Below, piece after piece: positions 1 to 8,402 of a DNA stretch of 64,000 nt (position 1 is its first letter; each line of letters begins with the position of its first letter). The notes below the pieces were generated by a model, which was given only the letters and a program-made list of their open reading frames with translations, searched no databases and had not been told where the DNA came from. This DNA comes from Terriglobia bacterium (GTDB lineage Bacteria; Acidobacteriota; Terriglobia; Terriglobales; Acidobacteriaceae). The stretch covers positions 46,440 to 110,439 of the forward strand of contig JAIQFT010000007.1 in NCBI GenBank assembly GCA_020073185.1, in the 5' to 3' direction. Position numbers and translations under genes: made by a program.

Positions 1-1781
1 TGCGCAACAAGATCCAGAGCGAAGTGCAGGACCGGGTGCAGCAGACGCAGCGCGAGTTCTACCTGCGCGAGCAGATGAAGGCGATCCAGAAGGAACTGGG
101 CGAGTCCGACGAGACCACGCGCGACTCGGAAGACCTGAAACAGAAGATTGAACAGGCCGGCATGCCCGACGACGTCAAGAAAGAAGCCCTGAAGGAATTG
201 GGGCGGCTGTCGCGCATGTCGCCGATGGCGGCCGACTACAGCGTTACCCGCAACTACATCGAGTGGCTGGCAGTGCTGCCGTGGAACAAGTCTTCGGGCG
301 TGGAAGTGGATATCCTCAAGGCGAAGGACATCCTGGACACCGATCACTACGACCTGCAGAAGGTCAAAGACCGAATCCTCGATTACCTCTCGGTGCGCCG
401 GCTGAAGCCCTCGATGAAAGGGCCGATCTTGTGTTTTGTCGGGCCCCCGGGTGTAGGCAAGACGTCGCTGGGCAAGTCCATCGCGCGGGCGCTGGGACGC
501 AAGTTCGTGCGCCTGTCGCTGGGCGGGGTGCACGACGAGGCCGAGATTCGTGGCCACCGGCGCACTTACATCGGTGCGCTGCCGGGTCAGATCATCCAGG
601 GCATCCGCCGGGCGGAAACCAATGACCCGGTGTTCATGCTGGACGAGGTGGACAAGCTGGGACGCGACTTCCGCGGCGATCCGGCGTCGGCGCTGCTGGA
701 AACGCTCGACCCGGAGCAGAACTACACCTTCCGCGATAACTACCTGGACGTTCCGTTCGATTTGTCGAAGGTGCTATTCATCACCACCGCGAACCAGCTC
801 GATCCGGTGCCGGACCCGCTGCGCGACCGCATGGAGATCATCGAACTCCAGGGTTACACCGAGGACGAGAAGGTGCACATTGCGGTGCGCTACCTCATCA
901 AGCGGCAGACCGACGAGAACGGCATTACGCCGGAACAGATCGAGTTTCCGGAAGCATCCATCCGGCACATCATCCGGCACTATACGCGTGAGGCCGGGGT
1001 GCGCAATCTGGAGCGCAACATCGGCACCATTTGCCGCAAGAAGGCGCGGCGCATCGCCGAAGGCAAGCACGACAAGCTGGTGGTGACGCCGGAGGTGGTG
1101 CGCGAGTTCCTGGGCGGAGAAAAGATTCGCGTGGACACCGAGATCGCCGAGCGGACCAAGCGTGCAGGCGTGGCGGTGGGACTGGCGTGGACGCCGACCG
1201 GCGGCGACGTCCTGTTCGTCGAAGCCAACAAGATGAAGGGCAAAGGCGGATTCACCATGACCGGACAGCTCGGCCAGGTGATGCAGGAGTCGATGCAGGC
1301 GGCGCTTACCTGGGTGCGCTCCAACGCCGGCAAGCTGGGCGTCAACGAGGACTGGTTCAAGGACCACGACATCCACATCCACGTGCCGGCGGGCGCCATC
1401 CCGAAGGATGGGCCCTCGGCGGGCGTTACCATGACGACCGCGCTGGTGTCACTGCTGACCGAGCGCCGGGTGCGGCCGCTGACCGCCATGACCGGCGAGA
1501 TCACACTCAGCGGAAACGTGCTGCCCATCGGCGGCATCAAGGAGAAGTTTCTCGCCGCCAAGCGCGCCGGCGTGCAGACCGTAATTATCCCGGCGGACAA
1601 CAAGACCAACGTCGAGGAAGACCTGACGCCGGAGCAGTTGCAGAATGTGGACGTGAAGTACGTCACCACCATTGACGAAGTCCTGGAAGTCGCTCTCCCC
1701 ACCAGCAAGGCGGAGGAGAAACAGGACGCGCAGAAACGCGACGAGGTGCTGAGCGGCGGCGTCCCCGTGTCGGCGAATTAA
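1..1781 (+). CDS. lon: Lon protease, ATP-dependent serine protease (3' part)
   Basis: The reading frame is open from the left edge (codons begin at base 3), so the N-terminal substrate-binding domain is mostly missing. What remains is the end of the coiled-coil segment (REQMKAIQKELGE), the AAA+ module with Walker A GPPGVGKT at 441-464 and a Walker B-like FMLDEVDK near 635, and the C-terminal protease domain. The catalytic Ser lies in PKDGPSAG (codon at 1416) and the Lys in the GGIKEK motif near 1539. Lon unfolds and degrades damaged or regulatory proteins in the cytoplasm. The C-terminus ends in a normal TAA. Family assignment is secure; only the start lies outside the window. Confidence 0.97.
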   Translation, partial: RNKIQSEVQDRVQQTQREFYLREQMKAIQKELGESDETTRDSEDLKQKIEQAGMPDDVKKEALKELGRLSRMSPMAADYSVTRNYIEWLAVLPWNKSSGVEVDILKAKDILDTDHYDLQKVKDRILDYLSVRRLKPSMKGPILCFVGPPGVGKTSLGKSIARALGRKFVRLSLGGVHDEAEIRGHRRTYIGALPGQIIQGIRRAETNDPVFMLDEVDKLGRDFRGDPASALLETLDPEQNYTFRDNYLDVPFDLSKVLFITTANQLDPVPDPLRDRMEIIELQGYTEDEKVHIAVRYLIKRQTDENGITPEQIEFPEASIRHIIRHYTREAGVRNLERNIGTICRKKARRIAEGKHDKLVVTPEVVREFLGGEKIRVDTEIAERTKRAGVAVGLAWTPTGGDVLFVEANKMKGKGGFTMTGQLGQVMQESMQAALTWVRSNAGKLGVNEDWFKDHDIHIHVPAGAIPKDGPSAGVTMTTALVSLLTERRVRPLTAMTGEITLSGNVLPIGGIKEKFLAAKRAGVQTVIIPADNKTNVEEDLTPEQLQNVDVKYVTTIDEVLEVALPTSKAEEKQDAQKRDEVLSGGVPVSAN

Positions 1782-1843
1782 CAGCAGGGGTTAGGAGTTA
1801 GCGGGCCGCGTTGCGAGACGCCGCCCGTTCTTGTCTGCGATCG

Positions 1844-2662
1844 TTAGTGGCAGAACTGCTGCTTGTCGAGGGGCGGCGGAGACGGAACGCGGTCAAACTC
1901 GCCGTCCCATCCGGTGCAGCCGTGCGCGATCACTGTACGCGCAGATTCTCTTTCGCGCCGGCGAACCTCCGTCTTGGCCTCTTCCACGCGTACCTTGCCC
2001 AACTCAGTTTCCAGCGACTGCAGCTCGGGATAACGTTGGTATTCTGCGTCGCCCGCCATCACTAGCCAAATGTAAGCCTCGACCTTGTCCTGCTTGATCG
2101 TGCCCCGGCCCTTTGCCAAAAGCTTCCCGAGCTCGTACTGCGCTTGCGGAAGGCCCTGCTGCGACGCCTGTTGAAACAACTCTGCCGCTTTCCCGTAATC
2201 GTTCTTTTCCAGCCTGATCCAGCCCAGCAGAAATTGCGCGAACGGGTTGTTCGCGTCAGAGGACTTCTGCAGCCATGGGATGGCGTCATTGACCCCCAGC
2301 GGCGGTACAACACCCTGGTAGATCATTCGCCCCAGCAGCCACGCTGCCAGCGGATCGCCCTGCTGCGCTGACTTTTGGTACCAATCCATCGCCTTCCTCG
2401 GTTCGCTGGCGACGCTGAATCCTGATTCGTAGATGTAACCCAACGCCACTTGTGCCGGGGCGTAGCCTGTGTCCGCTGATCGGCGAAACAGTTCGATCGC
2501 ATCCCGGTCGTTGCGGTTAAAGCTGCTGCCGCGAATCATGTTCATGGCCTGTTCATACAATCGCTGGCCTTCGGACGGGCTCGAATTTTCCTGCGATTGG
2601 GCCGATGTGAAGTTGAGTAACAAAAGGAGAAGGATTGTGTATGCGGCGAGCTGTCGAATCAT
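1844..2662 (-). CDS. Secreted Sel1/TPR-like repeat protein
   Basis: A 272-residue protein starting at the ATG at 2662, whose first residues MIRQLAAYTILLLLLLNF form a signal peptide or membrane anchor. Reading further upstream in the same frame would run through the repeat-rich divergent intergenic region, so this start is preferred. The body has tandem Sel1-type repeats (A-x-x-x-L-G-x-x-Y/L pattern: APAQVALGYIYESG, PLAAWLLGRMIYQG, PFAQFLLGWIRLEK, PQAQYELGKLLAKG). Such repeats are protein-protein scaffolds, often acting at the cell envelope. It is divergent from the glycosyltransferase gene at 2840. The specific partner or role cannot be told. Confidence 0.85.
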   Translation of the reverse strand: MIRQLAAYTILLLLLLNFTSAQSQENSSPSEGQRLYEQAMNMIRGSSFNRNDRDAIELFRRSADTGYAPAQVALGYIYESGFSVASEPRKAMDWYQKSAQQGDPLAAWLLGRMIYQGVVPPLGVNDAIPWLQKSSDANNPFAQFLLGWIRLEKNDYGKAAELFQQASQQGLPQAQYELGKLLAKGRGTIKQDKVEAYIWLVMAGDAEYQRYPELQSLETELGKVRVEEAKTEVRRRERESARTVIAHGCTGWDGEFDRVPSPPPLDKQQFCH

Positions 2663-2770
2663 GGCCGCCTCTCGCTGCTTTGCAATGAAGGATGCCGCCA
2701 ATTGTACCCCGCCGCACAAGGCCGGAGCAGTGACATGGGCCAATGTAAATTTGATATTTGAAGGGCGCCG

Positions 2771-2813
2771 CATACGACGATCGGCCATCGACCATCGACC
2801 GTCGGCCATCGAC
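2771..2813. repeat. 7-bp-register degenerate tandem repeat (CGACCAT type)
   Basis: Runs of CATCGAC/CGTCGGC units sit in the divergent region just upstream of the glycosyltransferase start at 2840. The same repeat style recurs at 7853-7964, 8370-8394, 14862-14918, 33794-33860, 58911-58969 and 59951/60403. Confidence 0.7.
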
Positions 2814-2839
2814 TGTTTCTGTGCTAGTGTTTCACTTAC

Positions 2840-4477
2840 ATGCTGCTCACCAAGGCCCCGGAACAAGCCCAAGCTGAGGCGGATCTTGCCGGCGCGCAGC
2901 CGCGACCGCCGATCACGCGCGAGCGGATTCCATTTGTCCTTTGCCAACTGCTGGTGCTGGGATGGGTGGTGCGCGACCTCGCTGTGCACGCCGAGGCCAT
3001 CCGACGCCACGTCGGGCTTCCGTTCCAGGTGGACTATGAAGAGGGCAACATCCTCAATGCGCTGGTGCGGATCACACATGGCCTCACGCCGTATCCCGAT
3101 CCGCACGCCATTCCCAACATCCTGAACCCGTATGGGCCGGTGGCGTATTACCTGTTGGCCGTGCCGGTGAAGTTGTTCGGCGTTTCGTTTCTCTGGCCGC
3201 GGCTGGTGATCGTGGCTTGCGTGGCGGCGATCTGCTGCTTTGTCGGCCTGACCGTAGCGCGGCTGACAGGTTCGGCGCTCACCGGACTGGCCTTTGGGGC
3301 GATGTATGGAACACTGCCGGTGGTGGAGTCCTGGAGCGCGGTGCTGCGCGTGGATTTCCTTGCGCTGGCACTGAGTACGACGGGCGTGTACCTCTTTATC
3401 CGGGGCTTAGCCACAGAGGACACAGAGGGCAAAGGGGCATCCGTCGTCGATGGCGTCACCAAATCCGACAAAATCGACAATCGACAATCGACAATCGGAA
3501 ATGCTTTTTCTCCCTCCGTGTCCTCTGTGGCTAAGCCTTGGTTTTCATCGGCGGCGCTGTTCGTGGCCGCGCTGTTTGTGAAGTACACCTACGTTGCCGC
3601 GCCCGCGGCTTGCTTCCTCTACCTGCTGGCGCAAAGGAGATGGAAGCCGGCGGCTTGGTTCGCCGGTTTCGCCGCCGCTCTTGCGGCCGCGCTGCTGCTG
3701 CTGTCGGTGGCAGCCACGCGAGGCACGATCCTCACACATCTGTTTCGCACCCATGCCGACCTGTTCTCTACCGACGTTTACCTTGTGCGCATGACCGGCA
3801 TCATCGCCATGTGCCGGGTGCTGGCCGTGCTGGCGGCGGCGTGCCTGATCCCCGAACTTCTGCAGCGCAGCCTCTCCGTACCCGCGCTCTGGCTGCTGAT
3901 CGCCAGCGGCACGGCGGTCACGGCGGGCAAGGTGGGCTCCAATTGGAATCATTTTCTGGAGTGGCCGGCGGCGCTGTGTCTGTGCGCGGGAATTGGTTGG
4001 ACGAAGCTCACGCGAATCCGGCCACGCGTGCTCGCAACCGTGGCGGGGCTGGCCGCGACGGCGTGGCTGTGCATCTTCCTGTGGCGCGAGCGCTCGCTGC
4101 CCTTCAATCCCTACGCTACCGTACAGGACTGCTCGCAAGCGTACGCCTTCGTCAAGCAATATCCCGGGGACCAGGTACTTTCCGAAAACGTTGGCGCGCT
4201 GGTGCTGGCGGGCAAGACGGTCTGGGTTTCGAATCCGTTCGTGTACACCCAATTGGTGATGCGCGGCGGATGGCCCGACGCAGGGCTGGAACGCATGGTG
4301 CGCGCTCGCCGGTTTGATCTGATTGTTGCGCAGTGGAACTACCCGGCCTATCCCAGCTTCATGAGAAACGGGGCGGAGCGCTTCTCCTCCCGTGCGGTGA
4401 AGGCAATCGCCGAGAATTACCGGGTGGTGCAGATGTACGGCTGCACCGATGCGCGCGTTATGTTTGAGAGGAAGTAA
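2840..4477 (+). CDS. Polytopic membrane protein, GT39/ArnT-like glycosyltransferase paralogue 1
   Basis: 545 residues with many hydrophobic helices and an early acidic motif (QVDYEEGN) in the first periplasmic loop. This resembles the DE/E-type catalytic loop of GT-C mannosyl- or aminoarabinosyl-transferases that use polyprenyl-phosphate sugars. It is about 50% similar by eye to the next gene. Shared blocks include ALVRITHGLTPYPDP, YGPVxYYLLAVPVKLFGVS, NHFLEWxAALCLCAG and LSENVxALxLxGKTVWV. An in-frame inverted repeat at 3404-3537 adds a hydrophilic stretch (GLATEDTEG...SSVAKPW) between two membrane helices. The exact donor and acceptor are unknown; the GT-C assignment is inferred. Confidence 0.75.
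   Translation: MLLTKAPEQAQAEADLAGAQPRPPITRERIPFVLCQLLVLGWVVRDLAVHAEAIRRHVGLPFQVDYEEGNILNALVRITHGLTPYPDPHAIPNILNPYGPVAYYLLAVPVKLFGVSFLWPRLVIVACVAAICCFVGLTVARLTGSALTGLAFGAMYGTLPVVESWSAVLRVDFLALALSTTGVYLFIRGLATEDTEGKGASVVDGVTKSDKIDNRQSTIGNAFSPSVSSVAKPWFSSAALFVAALFVKYTYVAAPAACFLYLLAQRRWKPAAWFAGFAAALAAALLLLSVAATRGTILTHLFRTHADLFSTDVYLVRMTGIIAMCRVLAVLAAACLIPELLQRSLSVPALWLLIASGTAVTAGKVGSNWNHFLEWPAALCLCAGIGWTKLTRIRPRVLATVAGLAATAWLCIFLWRERSLPFNPYATVQDCSQAYAFVKQYPGDQVLSENVGALVLAGKTVWVSNPFVYTQLVMRGGWPDAGLERMVRARRFDLIVAQWNYPAYPSFMRNGAERFSSRAVKAIAENYRVVQMYGCTDARVMFERK
3404..3537. repeat. Palindromic repeat with 26-bp arms inside a coding gene
   Basis: The left arm 3404-3429 and right arm 3512-3537 are inverted repeats matching at 25 of 26 bases (core CCACAGAGGACACAGAGG). 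The ~80-base centre carries CGACAAT tandem units. It lies entirely in frame within the glycosyltransferase gene and adds a low-complexity loop. Arms of this type are typically intergenic. Confidence 0.85.
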
Positions 4478-4515
4478 TCGGCAATCAGCGATTAGCATTA
4501 GCCTTGGGCCGATCA

Positions 4516-6117
4516 ATGGCGAAGCCTGCAGCAACACGTGCAATGGAGAACGGCGAGAGTGCGCGGCTGGCCGAGAGAGGCGCGCGCTGGTCTGATCGTT
4601 GGGTGATCGGATGCGAGCTGGCGCTGGCGGCATTTGTGGCCTGGCGGTTGATCGGCGCGGCGATCGCCATGCGTGCCAGTGTCCTGACTCCTTTCCAGTT
4701 CGATTACGGCGAAGGCAACGTGCTGGCCACGCTGGTGCGCATCGCCCACGGTCTTACCCCGTATCCCGATCCGCGCGCGTTCCCCAACGCCATCGATCCC
4801 TACGGCCCCGTGGGCTACTACCTGCTTGCGGTCCCGGTAAAACTGTTCGGCGTCTCGCTGCTGGCGCCGCGGCTGCTAGTGATCGCTGCCGTGGTCGCGA
4901 TCTGCATTTTGCTGGCGCTGGCCATCGCAACACGCACGTGCTCCCTCGGGGCTGGGGTGATCTTCGGCACCGCCTACGCTGCGCTCCCTTTGGTGGTGGG
5001 ACTGAGCGCGGTGTTGCGCGTGGACCTGGTCGGGTTGGCGTTGAGCGTCGGCGGCCTGTGCGTCTTCTCCCAGAAAATGGTCGCGGAGAACGCAGCGGAC
5101 GCGGAGGAAGAAAGAGAGAAGAAATCCTCTGTGTCCTCTGCGTCAAATTCCCGCCTGGTCTTATCGGCAGTGCTCTTCGTCGCTGCCATCTTCTGCAAGC
5201 ACAGCCTGCTGGCCGCGCCCGCGGCGTGCACGCTGTACCTGGTGGCGCGGCGCCGCTGGCGCGAGGCGGCAAGCTTTGCCGGCTTCGGTGCTGTCCTGGG
5301 TGTGGCCGCGTTTGCGGTCGCCGAATGGCTCACGCGCGGATTCTTCGCCGAACACCTGTTCCTCACTCATCCCGACCCGTTTTCGTGGAACGGATACGCG
5401 CTGCGAATCACCCGGCTGGCGATCGGAGCCGCGCCACTGCTCGCGCTCGCCTCGGTGCGCATTATCTGGGAGTTACGGCAAAAGCAATTGTCGCTCGCCG
5501 GCTGGTGGTTTCTGCTGGCGACAGTGACGGCGATCACCGCCGGCAAGCAGGGCTCCGGCTGGAACCATTTCCTGGAGTGGGCGGCGGCATTGTGTTTGTG
5601 CGCCGGCCTTGGCTGGGAGGTTGTGCGGCGCGCGCGGTCGGCGGCGGTCGTGTTCACCGCATGGCTGGCGGTGATGTGGGTCTGGCCGGCCCAGTCCATG
5701 TTTGACTGGTCTAACGGCTTGCAGGAGTGTCCGCAGGCCTACGCATACGTCCGCAGCCATCGCGGCGACCGTGCTCTGTCAGAAAACGTGAGCGCGCTGC
5801 TGCTAGGCGGAAAGACCGTATGGGTGCTGGACCCGTTCGTGTACAGCCAGATTGTGATGCACGGCACATGGCCGGATGAGGTCATGGAGCCGCGCCTGCG
5901 CTCGCGCTGGTTTGACATGGTGGTCACGCGCCGCGACTACACGCGATCATCCGATGCTCTGCAACGCGGCGTCGAGCGCTTCTCCGCCGGCATGTTGCAG
6001 GGGCTGAAGGCGAATTATCGCGTCGCGCGCACCTTTCAGTGCACCGACGCCAACGTGGTTTTTGAGCCGCTTCCATTACAATCAAAGCTGGCGCAGGTGC
6101 CGGCAGCCGGCCACTAA
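4516..6117 (+). CDS. Polytopic membrane protein, GT39/ArnT-like glycosyltransferase paralogue 2
   Basis: 533 residues from the ATG at 4516 (an in-frame TTG at 4504 would add four). It is a tandem duplicate of the preceding gene, with the same first-loop motif (QFDYGEGN), the same membrane layout, and the same C-terminal block around CPQAYAYVRSHRGD and LSENVSALLLGGKTVWVLDP. The 39-bp gap to the previous gene suggests co-transcription. At the position where paralogue 1 carries the palindromic insert, this copy has a shorter charged loop (AENAADAEEEREKKSSVSS) encoded by a decayed version of the same repeat. It probably transfers a sugar from a lipid-linked donor at the outer face of the membrane; this is inferred. 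Confidence 0.75.
   Translation: MAKPAATRAMENGESARLAERGARWSDRWVIGCELALAAFVAWRLIGAAIAMRASVLTPFQFDYGEGNVLATLVRIAHGLTPYPDPRAFPNAIDPYGPVGYYLLAVPVKLFGVSLLAPRLLVIAAVVAICILLALAIATRTCSLGAGVIFGTAYAALPLVVGLSAVLRVDLVGLALSVGGLCVFSQKMVAENAADAEEEREKKSSVSSASNSRLVLSAVLFVAAIFCKHSLLAAPAACTLYLVARRRWREAASFAGFGAVLGVAAFAVAEWLTRGFFAEHLFLTHPDPFSWNGYALRITRLAIGAAPLLALASVRIIWELRQKQLSLAGWWFLLATVTAITAGKQGSGWNHFLEWAAALCLCAGLGWEVVRRARSAAVVFTAWLAVMWVWPAQSMFDWSNGLQECPQAYAYVRSHRGDRALSENVSALLLGGKTVWVLDPFVYSQIVMHGTWPDEVMEPRLRSRWFDMVVTRRDYTRSSDALQRGVERFSAGMLQGLKANYRVARTFQCTDANVVFEPLPLQSKLAQVPAAGH
5090..5143. repeat. Decayed palindromic repeat inside the second glycosyltransferase gene
   Basis: Arms 5090-5107 and 5126-5143 are inverted repeats matching at about 15 of 18 bases and belong to the same GAGGACACAGAGG family as 3404-3537. 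The location in the protein is equivalent to that of the repeat in the upstream paralogue. Confidence 0.65.
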
Positions 6118-6135
6118 CCTCTCGCCACTTTTTCG

Positions 6136-6837
6136 ATGCAGGTCCGCGTACTTTTTTTCGGAATGCTGAAGGAAGTCGCCGGCAAGGCGAGCGATGACGT
6201 GTCGCTGCCCGATGGCGCCACCATCGGCAACCTGCTCTCGCACTACGCGCAAGACGCGAAGCTCAAAGGCCTGCTGGGATCGATTGCCGTCGCGCTCAAC
6301 CTGGAGTATGCCGCGCCCACCGCCGTGCTCCGCGATGGTGACGAGGTCGGACTTCTGCCCCCGGTGAGCGGCGGCACCGACGCGAAACCCGTGACCCAAG
6401 GCCGGGTTCAACTTACCCGGGAGCGCATCGAGACCGCCGCGCTCGCCGAGCGCATGAAGCGCCCCGAGGATGGCGCGGCGGTGGTGTTCGAGGGCATCGT
6501 GCGCCGCAGTAGCCGTGGCCGCCGCACGCTGTATCTCGATTACGAAGCCTACGAGCCGATGGCGCGCAAGCAGCTCGAGGACCTGGCGGCGCGGGCGCTG
6601 GCACAGTTCAAGGTGCGCGACCTCGCCATCGTGCACCGCCTGGGACGCTTGCAGATCGGCGAAACCAGCGTGGCAATCGTAGTCAGCTCGGCGCACCGCG
6701 CGGCAGGCTTCGGCGCCTGCCGTTGGCTGATCGACACGCTGAAGAAAACGGTACCGATCTGGAAGAAGGAATATTTCGAAGACGGCGCGGTCTGGGCCGA
6801 CGGCGAGCCCTTCCCGCCGGAGATCCGAAGCGCTTAG
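6136..6837 (+). CDS. Fused molybdopterin synthase (MoaD-MoaE, MoaX-like)
   Basis: 233 residues. Residues 1-80 are a MoaD ubiquitin-like domain ending in the sulfur-carrying Gly-Gly (LLPPVSGG, Gly79-Gly80). After a short linker, residues ~90-230 are MoaE, with the VVFEGIVRRSSRGR, HRLGRLQIGE and PIWKKEYFEDGAVW blocks. Molybdopterin synthase inserts the dithiolene sulfurs into precursor Z during molybdenum cofactor synthesis. MoaD needs a free C-terminal thiocarboxylate, so the fusion must be cut after Gly80, as established for mycobacterial MoaX. A TACAAT hexamer near 6077, inside the end of the preceding gene, could be its -10 box. No other moa genes are nearby. Confidence 0.92.
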   Translation: MQVRVLFFGMLKEVAGKASDDVSLPDGATIGNLLSHYAQDAKLKGLLGSIAVALNLEYAAPTAVLRDGDEVGLLPPVSGGTDAKPVTQGRVQLTRERIETAALAERMKRPEDGAAVVFEGIVRRSSRGRRTLYLDYEAYEPMARKQLEDLAARALAQFKVRDLAIVHRLGRLQIGETSVAIVVSSAHRAAGFGACRWLIDTLKKTVPIWKKEYFEDGAVWADGEPFPPEIRSA

Positions 6838-6872
6838 CCGCAGAGGACACCGAGGAAAGCAGAACAAAAATC

Positions 6873-7853
6873 GTGCCGACCCCGTGCCTCCCCATCTTAC
6901 CGATCTGCACCACTACGACGTTTCGTCGTCTCGCGGCCGTTGTACTTCTGCTGGCCGTCGCGCTGCCGGCGCCCTCCGCCATGCCCACCGAGGGTCCGCA
7001 AAAAGACGAGCAAGAGCCCGCCATCAGCGTTGACGTCAAGCTGGTCAACGTGTTCGCCACCGTGACCGACGCCAACGGCGCGCCCGCCCGTACCCTGAAC
7101 AAGGATAATTTCGCGCTAATGGAAGATGGCGTTCCACAAACCATCTCCGTCTTCAGCCGCGAATCGCAACTTCCACTCTCCATCGTCATGGCCATCGATG
7201 CCAGCCTGAGCACGAAGAAAGACCTGAAGCTGGAGTTGACCTCGGCGCGCCGTTTCGCCCACGAAATCCTGCGTCCGCAGGACTCGCTCGCTCTCTACCA
7301 GTTCAGCGAAATCGTCGAAGAGCTGGTGCCGTTTACCGCCGACCTCAAGCGCATTGATGCCGGCATCGACCGCGTCCACGTGGGCTCCGCCACCGCCATG
7401 TACGACGCCATCTACCTTGGCGCCGACGCCCTCTACAAGCGGCAAGGGCGCAAGATCATGGTGATCATTACCGATGGCGGCGACACCATGAGCAACACGT
7501 CCTACCAGGAGGCACTGCGGGCGGCACAGCAGGCCGAAGCCACCGTGTACTCGGTCATCGTGGTGCCCATCGAGGCCAGCGCCGGGCGTGACCTTGGCGG
7601 TGAGCACGCCCTGATCCAACTCTCCCGCGATACCGGGGGCAAGTATTTCTACGCCGACACGCTGCCCCGACTCGACCAAGCCTTCCGCCAGATCAGCGAA
7701 GAACTCCGCACGCAGTACCTGCTGGCGTATTACCCAGTGCGGCGCATCGCTGACTCCGACTTCCGCAAAGTCCAAGTCGAGCTGAAAGGCCCCGGCACCG
7801 AGGGTCTGAAGGCGCGCCACCGCAGCGGCTACTACACGTCGAAATTCAAGTAG
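6873..7853 (+). CDS. Secreted VWFA-related domain protein (acidobacterial type)
   Basis: 326 residues from the GTG at 6873. The frame is open further upstream, but that part overlaps moaE and a repeat fragment (TTAGCCGCAGAGGACACCGA), so the later start is chosen. Residues ~13-35 are a signal sequence. A short domain follows (VDVKLVNVFATVTDANG...DNFALMEDG), then a von Willebrand A fold with the MIDAS motif IDASLST and a second metal-site stretch (VGSATAMYDA). The C-terminus (TQYLLAYYPVRR...HRSGYYTS) is typical of the VWFA-related family that is expanded in Acidobacteria. The role is unknown; extracytoplasmic metal-dependent adhesion or scaffolding is likely. Confidence 0.85.
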   Translation: MPTPCLPILPICTTTTFRRLAAVVLLLAVALPAPSAMPTEGPQKDEQEPAISVDVKLVNVFATVTDANGAPARTLNKDNFALMEDGVPQTISVFSRESQLPLSIVMAIDASLSTKKDLKLELTSARRFAHEILRPQDSLALYQFSEIVEELVPFTADLKRIDAGIDRVHVGSATAMYDAIYLGADALYKRQGRKIMVIITDGGDTMSNTSYQEALRAAQQAEATVYSVIVVPIEASAGRDLGGEHALIQLSRDTGGKYFYADTLPRLDQAFRQISEELRTQYLLAYYPVRRIADSDFRKVQVELKGPGTEGLKARHRSGYYTSKFK

Positions 7854-7964
7854 TCGATGGTCGATGGCCGACGGTCGATGGCCACAGCAGATTGCTTGCT
7901 GATCCCGCATCGAAAGCTTATCCCTGGCCGTCGACTGCCGACTGCCGACTGCCGACCGCCGACC
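7853..7964. repeat. Heptamer-register repeat arrays upstream of the Hfq-like gene
   Basis: Two blocks: TCGATGG/CCGACGG units at 7855-7883 and GACTGCC/GACCGCC units at 7930-7964. A third block in the opposite orientation lies at 8370-8394, downstream of the gene, so the Hfq-like gene sits between inverted arrays. Confidence 0.7.
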
Positions 7965-7972
7965 TGCGCGTG

Positions 7973-7978
7973 TACAAT
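7973..7978 (+). promoter_or_regulatory. Candidate -10 box (TACAAT) for the Hfq-like gene
   Basis: TACAAT ends 5 nt before the ATG at 7984, so transcription would begin at or next to the start codon and give a leaderless mRNA. No clear -35 is seen within the repeat upstream. Confidence 0.45.
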
Positions 7979-7983
7979 ACCTC

Positions 7984-8280
7984 ATGGCATTTCGCATTCC
8001 TGGCATCTCCAACCCGTTGAAAAAAGCGAAGACCCCGCCTCCGGAAGAGACTTCCGAAGAGGCTGCCTACCTCAAATCGCTCGGTGAAAAGCAGCGCCCG
8101 GTCCAGGTGAAGCTGCTCGACGGCGAAATCGTGCGCGGCTGGATCGAGTACTACGACCGCAACATGATCCGCCTAACCCGCGAAGGCGCACCCAATCTGT
8201 TCATCTTCAAGCACGAGATCATGTACATCGCCGAGGACGGCAGCCAGCAAAAGCGGGGAAAAGCGGCGGATGGCGGTTAG
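7984..8280 (+). CDS. Hfq-like Sm-fold RNA-binding protein
   Basis: 98 residues. After a 28-residue basic, flexible N-terminus comes an Sm/Hfq-like core: YLKSLGEKQRPVQVKLLDGE, then IVRGWIEYYDRNMIRL, ending in the Sm2 motif FKHEIMYI. Lys76-His77 match the KH of the YKHAI motif in classical Hfq, which contacts U-rich RNA. Total length is close to typical Hfq (70-100), but the N-terminal Gln-rich proximal-face segment differs, so RNA specificity may differ. A role in post-transcriptional control is inferred from the fold. No Shine-Dalgarno sequence is seen; a TACAAT box just upstream suggests leaderless expression. Confidence 0.75.
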   Translation: MAFRIPGISNPLKKAKTPPPEETSEEAAYLKSLGEKQRPVQVKLLDGEIVRGWIEYYDRNMIRLTREGAPNLFIFKHEIMYIAEDGSQQKRGKAADGG

Positions 8281-8369
8281 ACGATGGTGGTTTGCGGCCA
8301 CTCTGATGTTTCGGGCCCACCTTCTTTCTCACAAGTTGAGCAACTCATGCCATACTTCCACGTTGCCGG

Positions 8370-8394
8370 GCCATCGACCATAGACCATCGACCA
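8370..8394. repeat. Heptamer-register repeat (CCATCGA units)
   Basis: CCATCGACCATAGACCATCG-type array, in inverse orientation to the array at 7855-7883. The two bracket the Hfq-like gene. The other ~90 bases of this gap show nothing recognisable. Confidence 0.65.
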
Positions 8395-8402
8395 GCGCCT
8401 GC

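Noticed and set aside
2663..3106. Upstream extension of the Sel1-repeat protein
   Set aside because: Covers the repeat-rich divergent spacer and overlaps the glycosyltransferase gene; a signal peptide begins at 2662.
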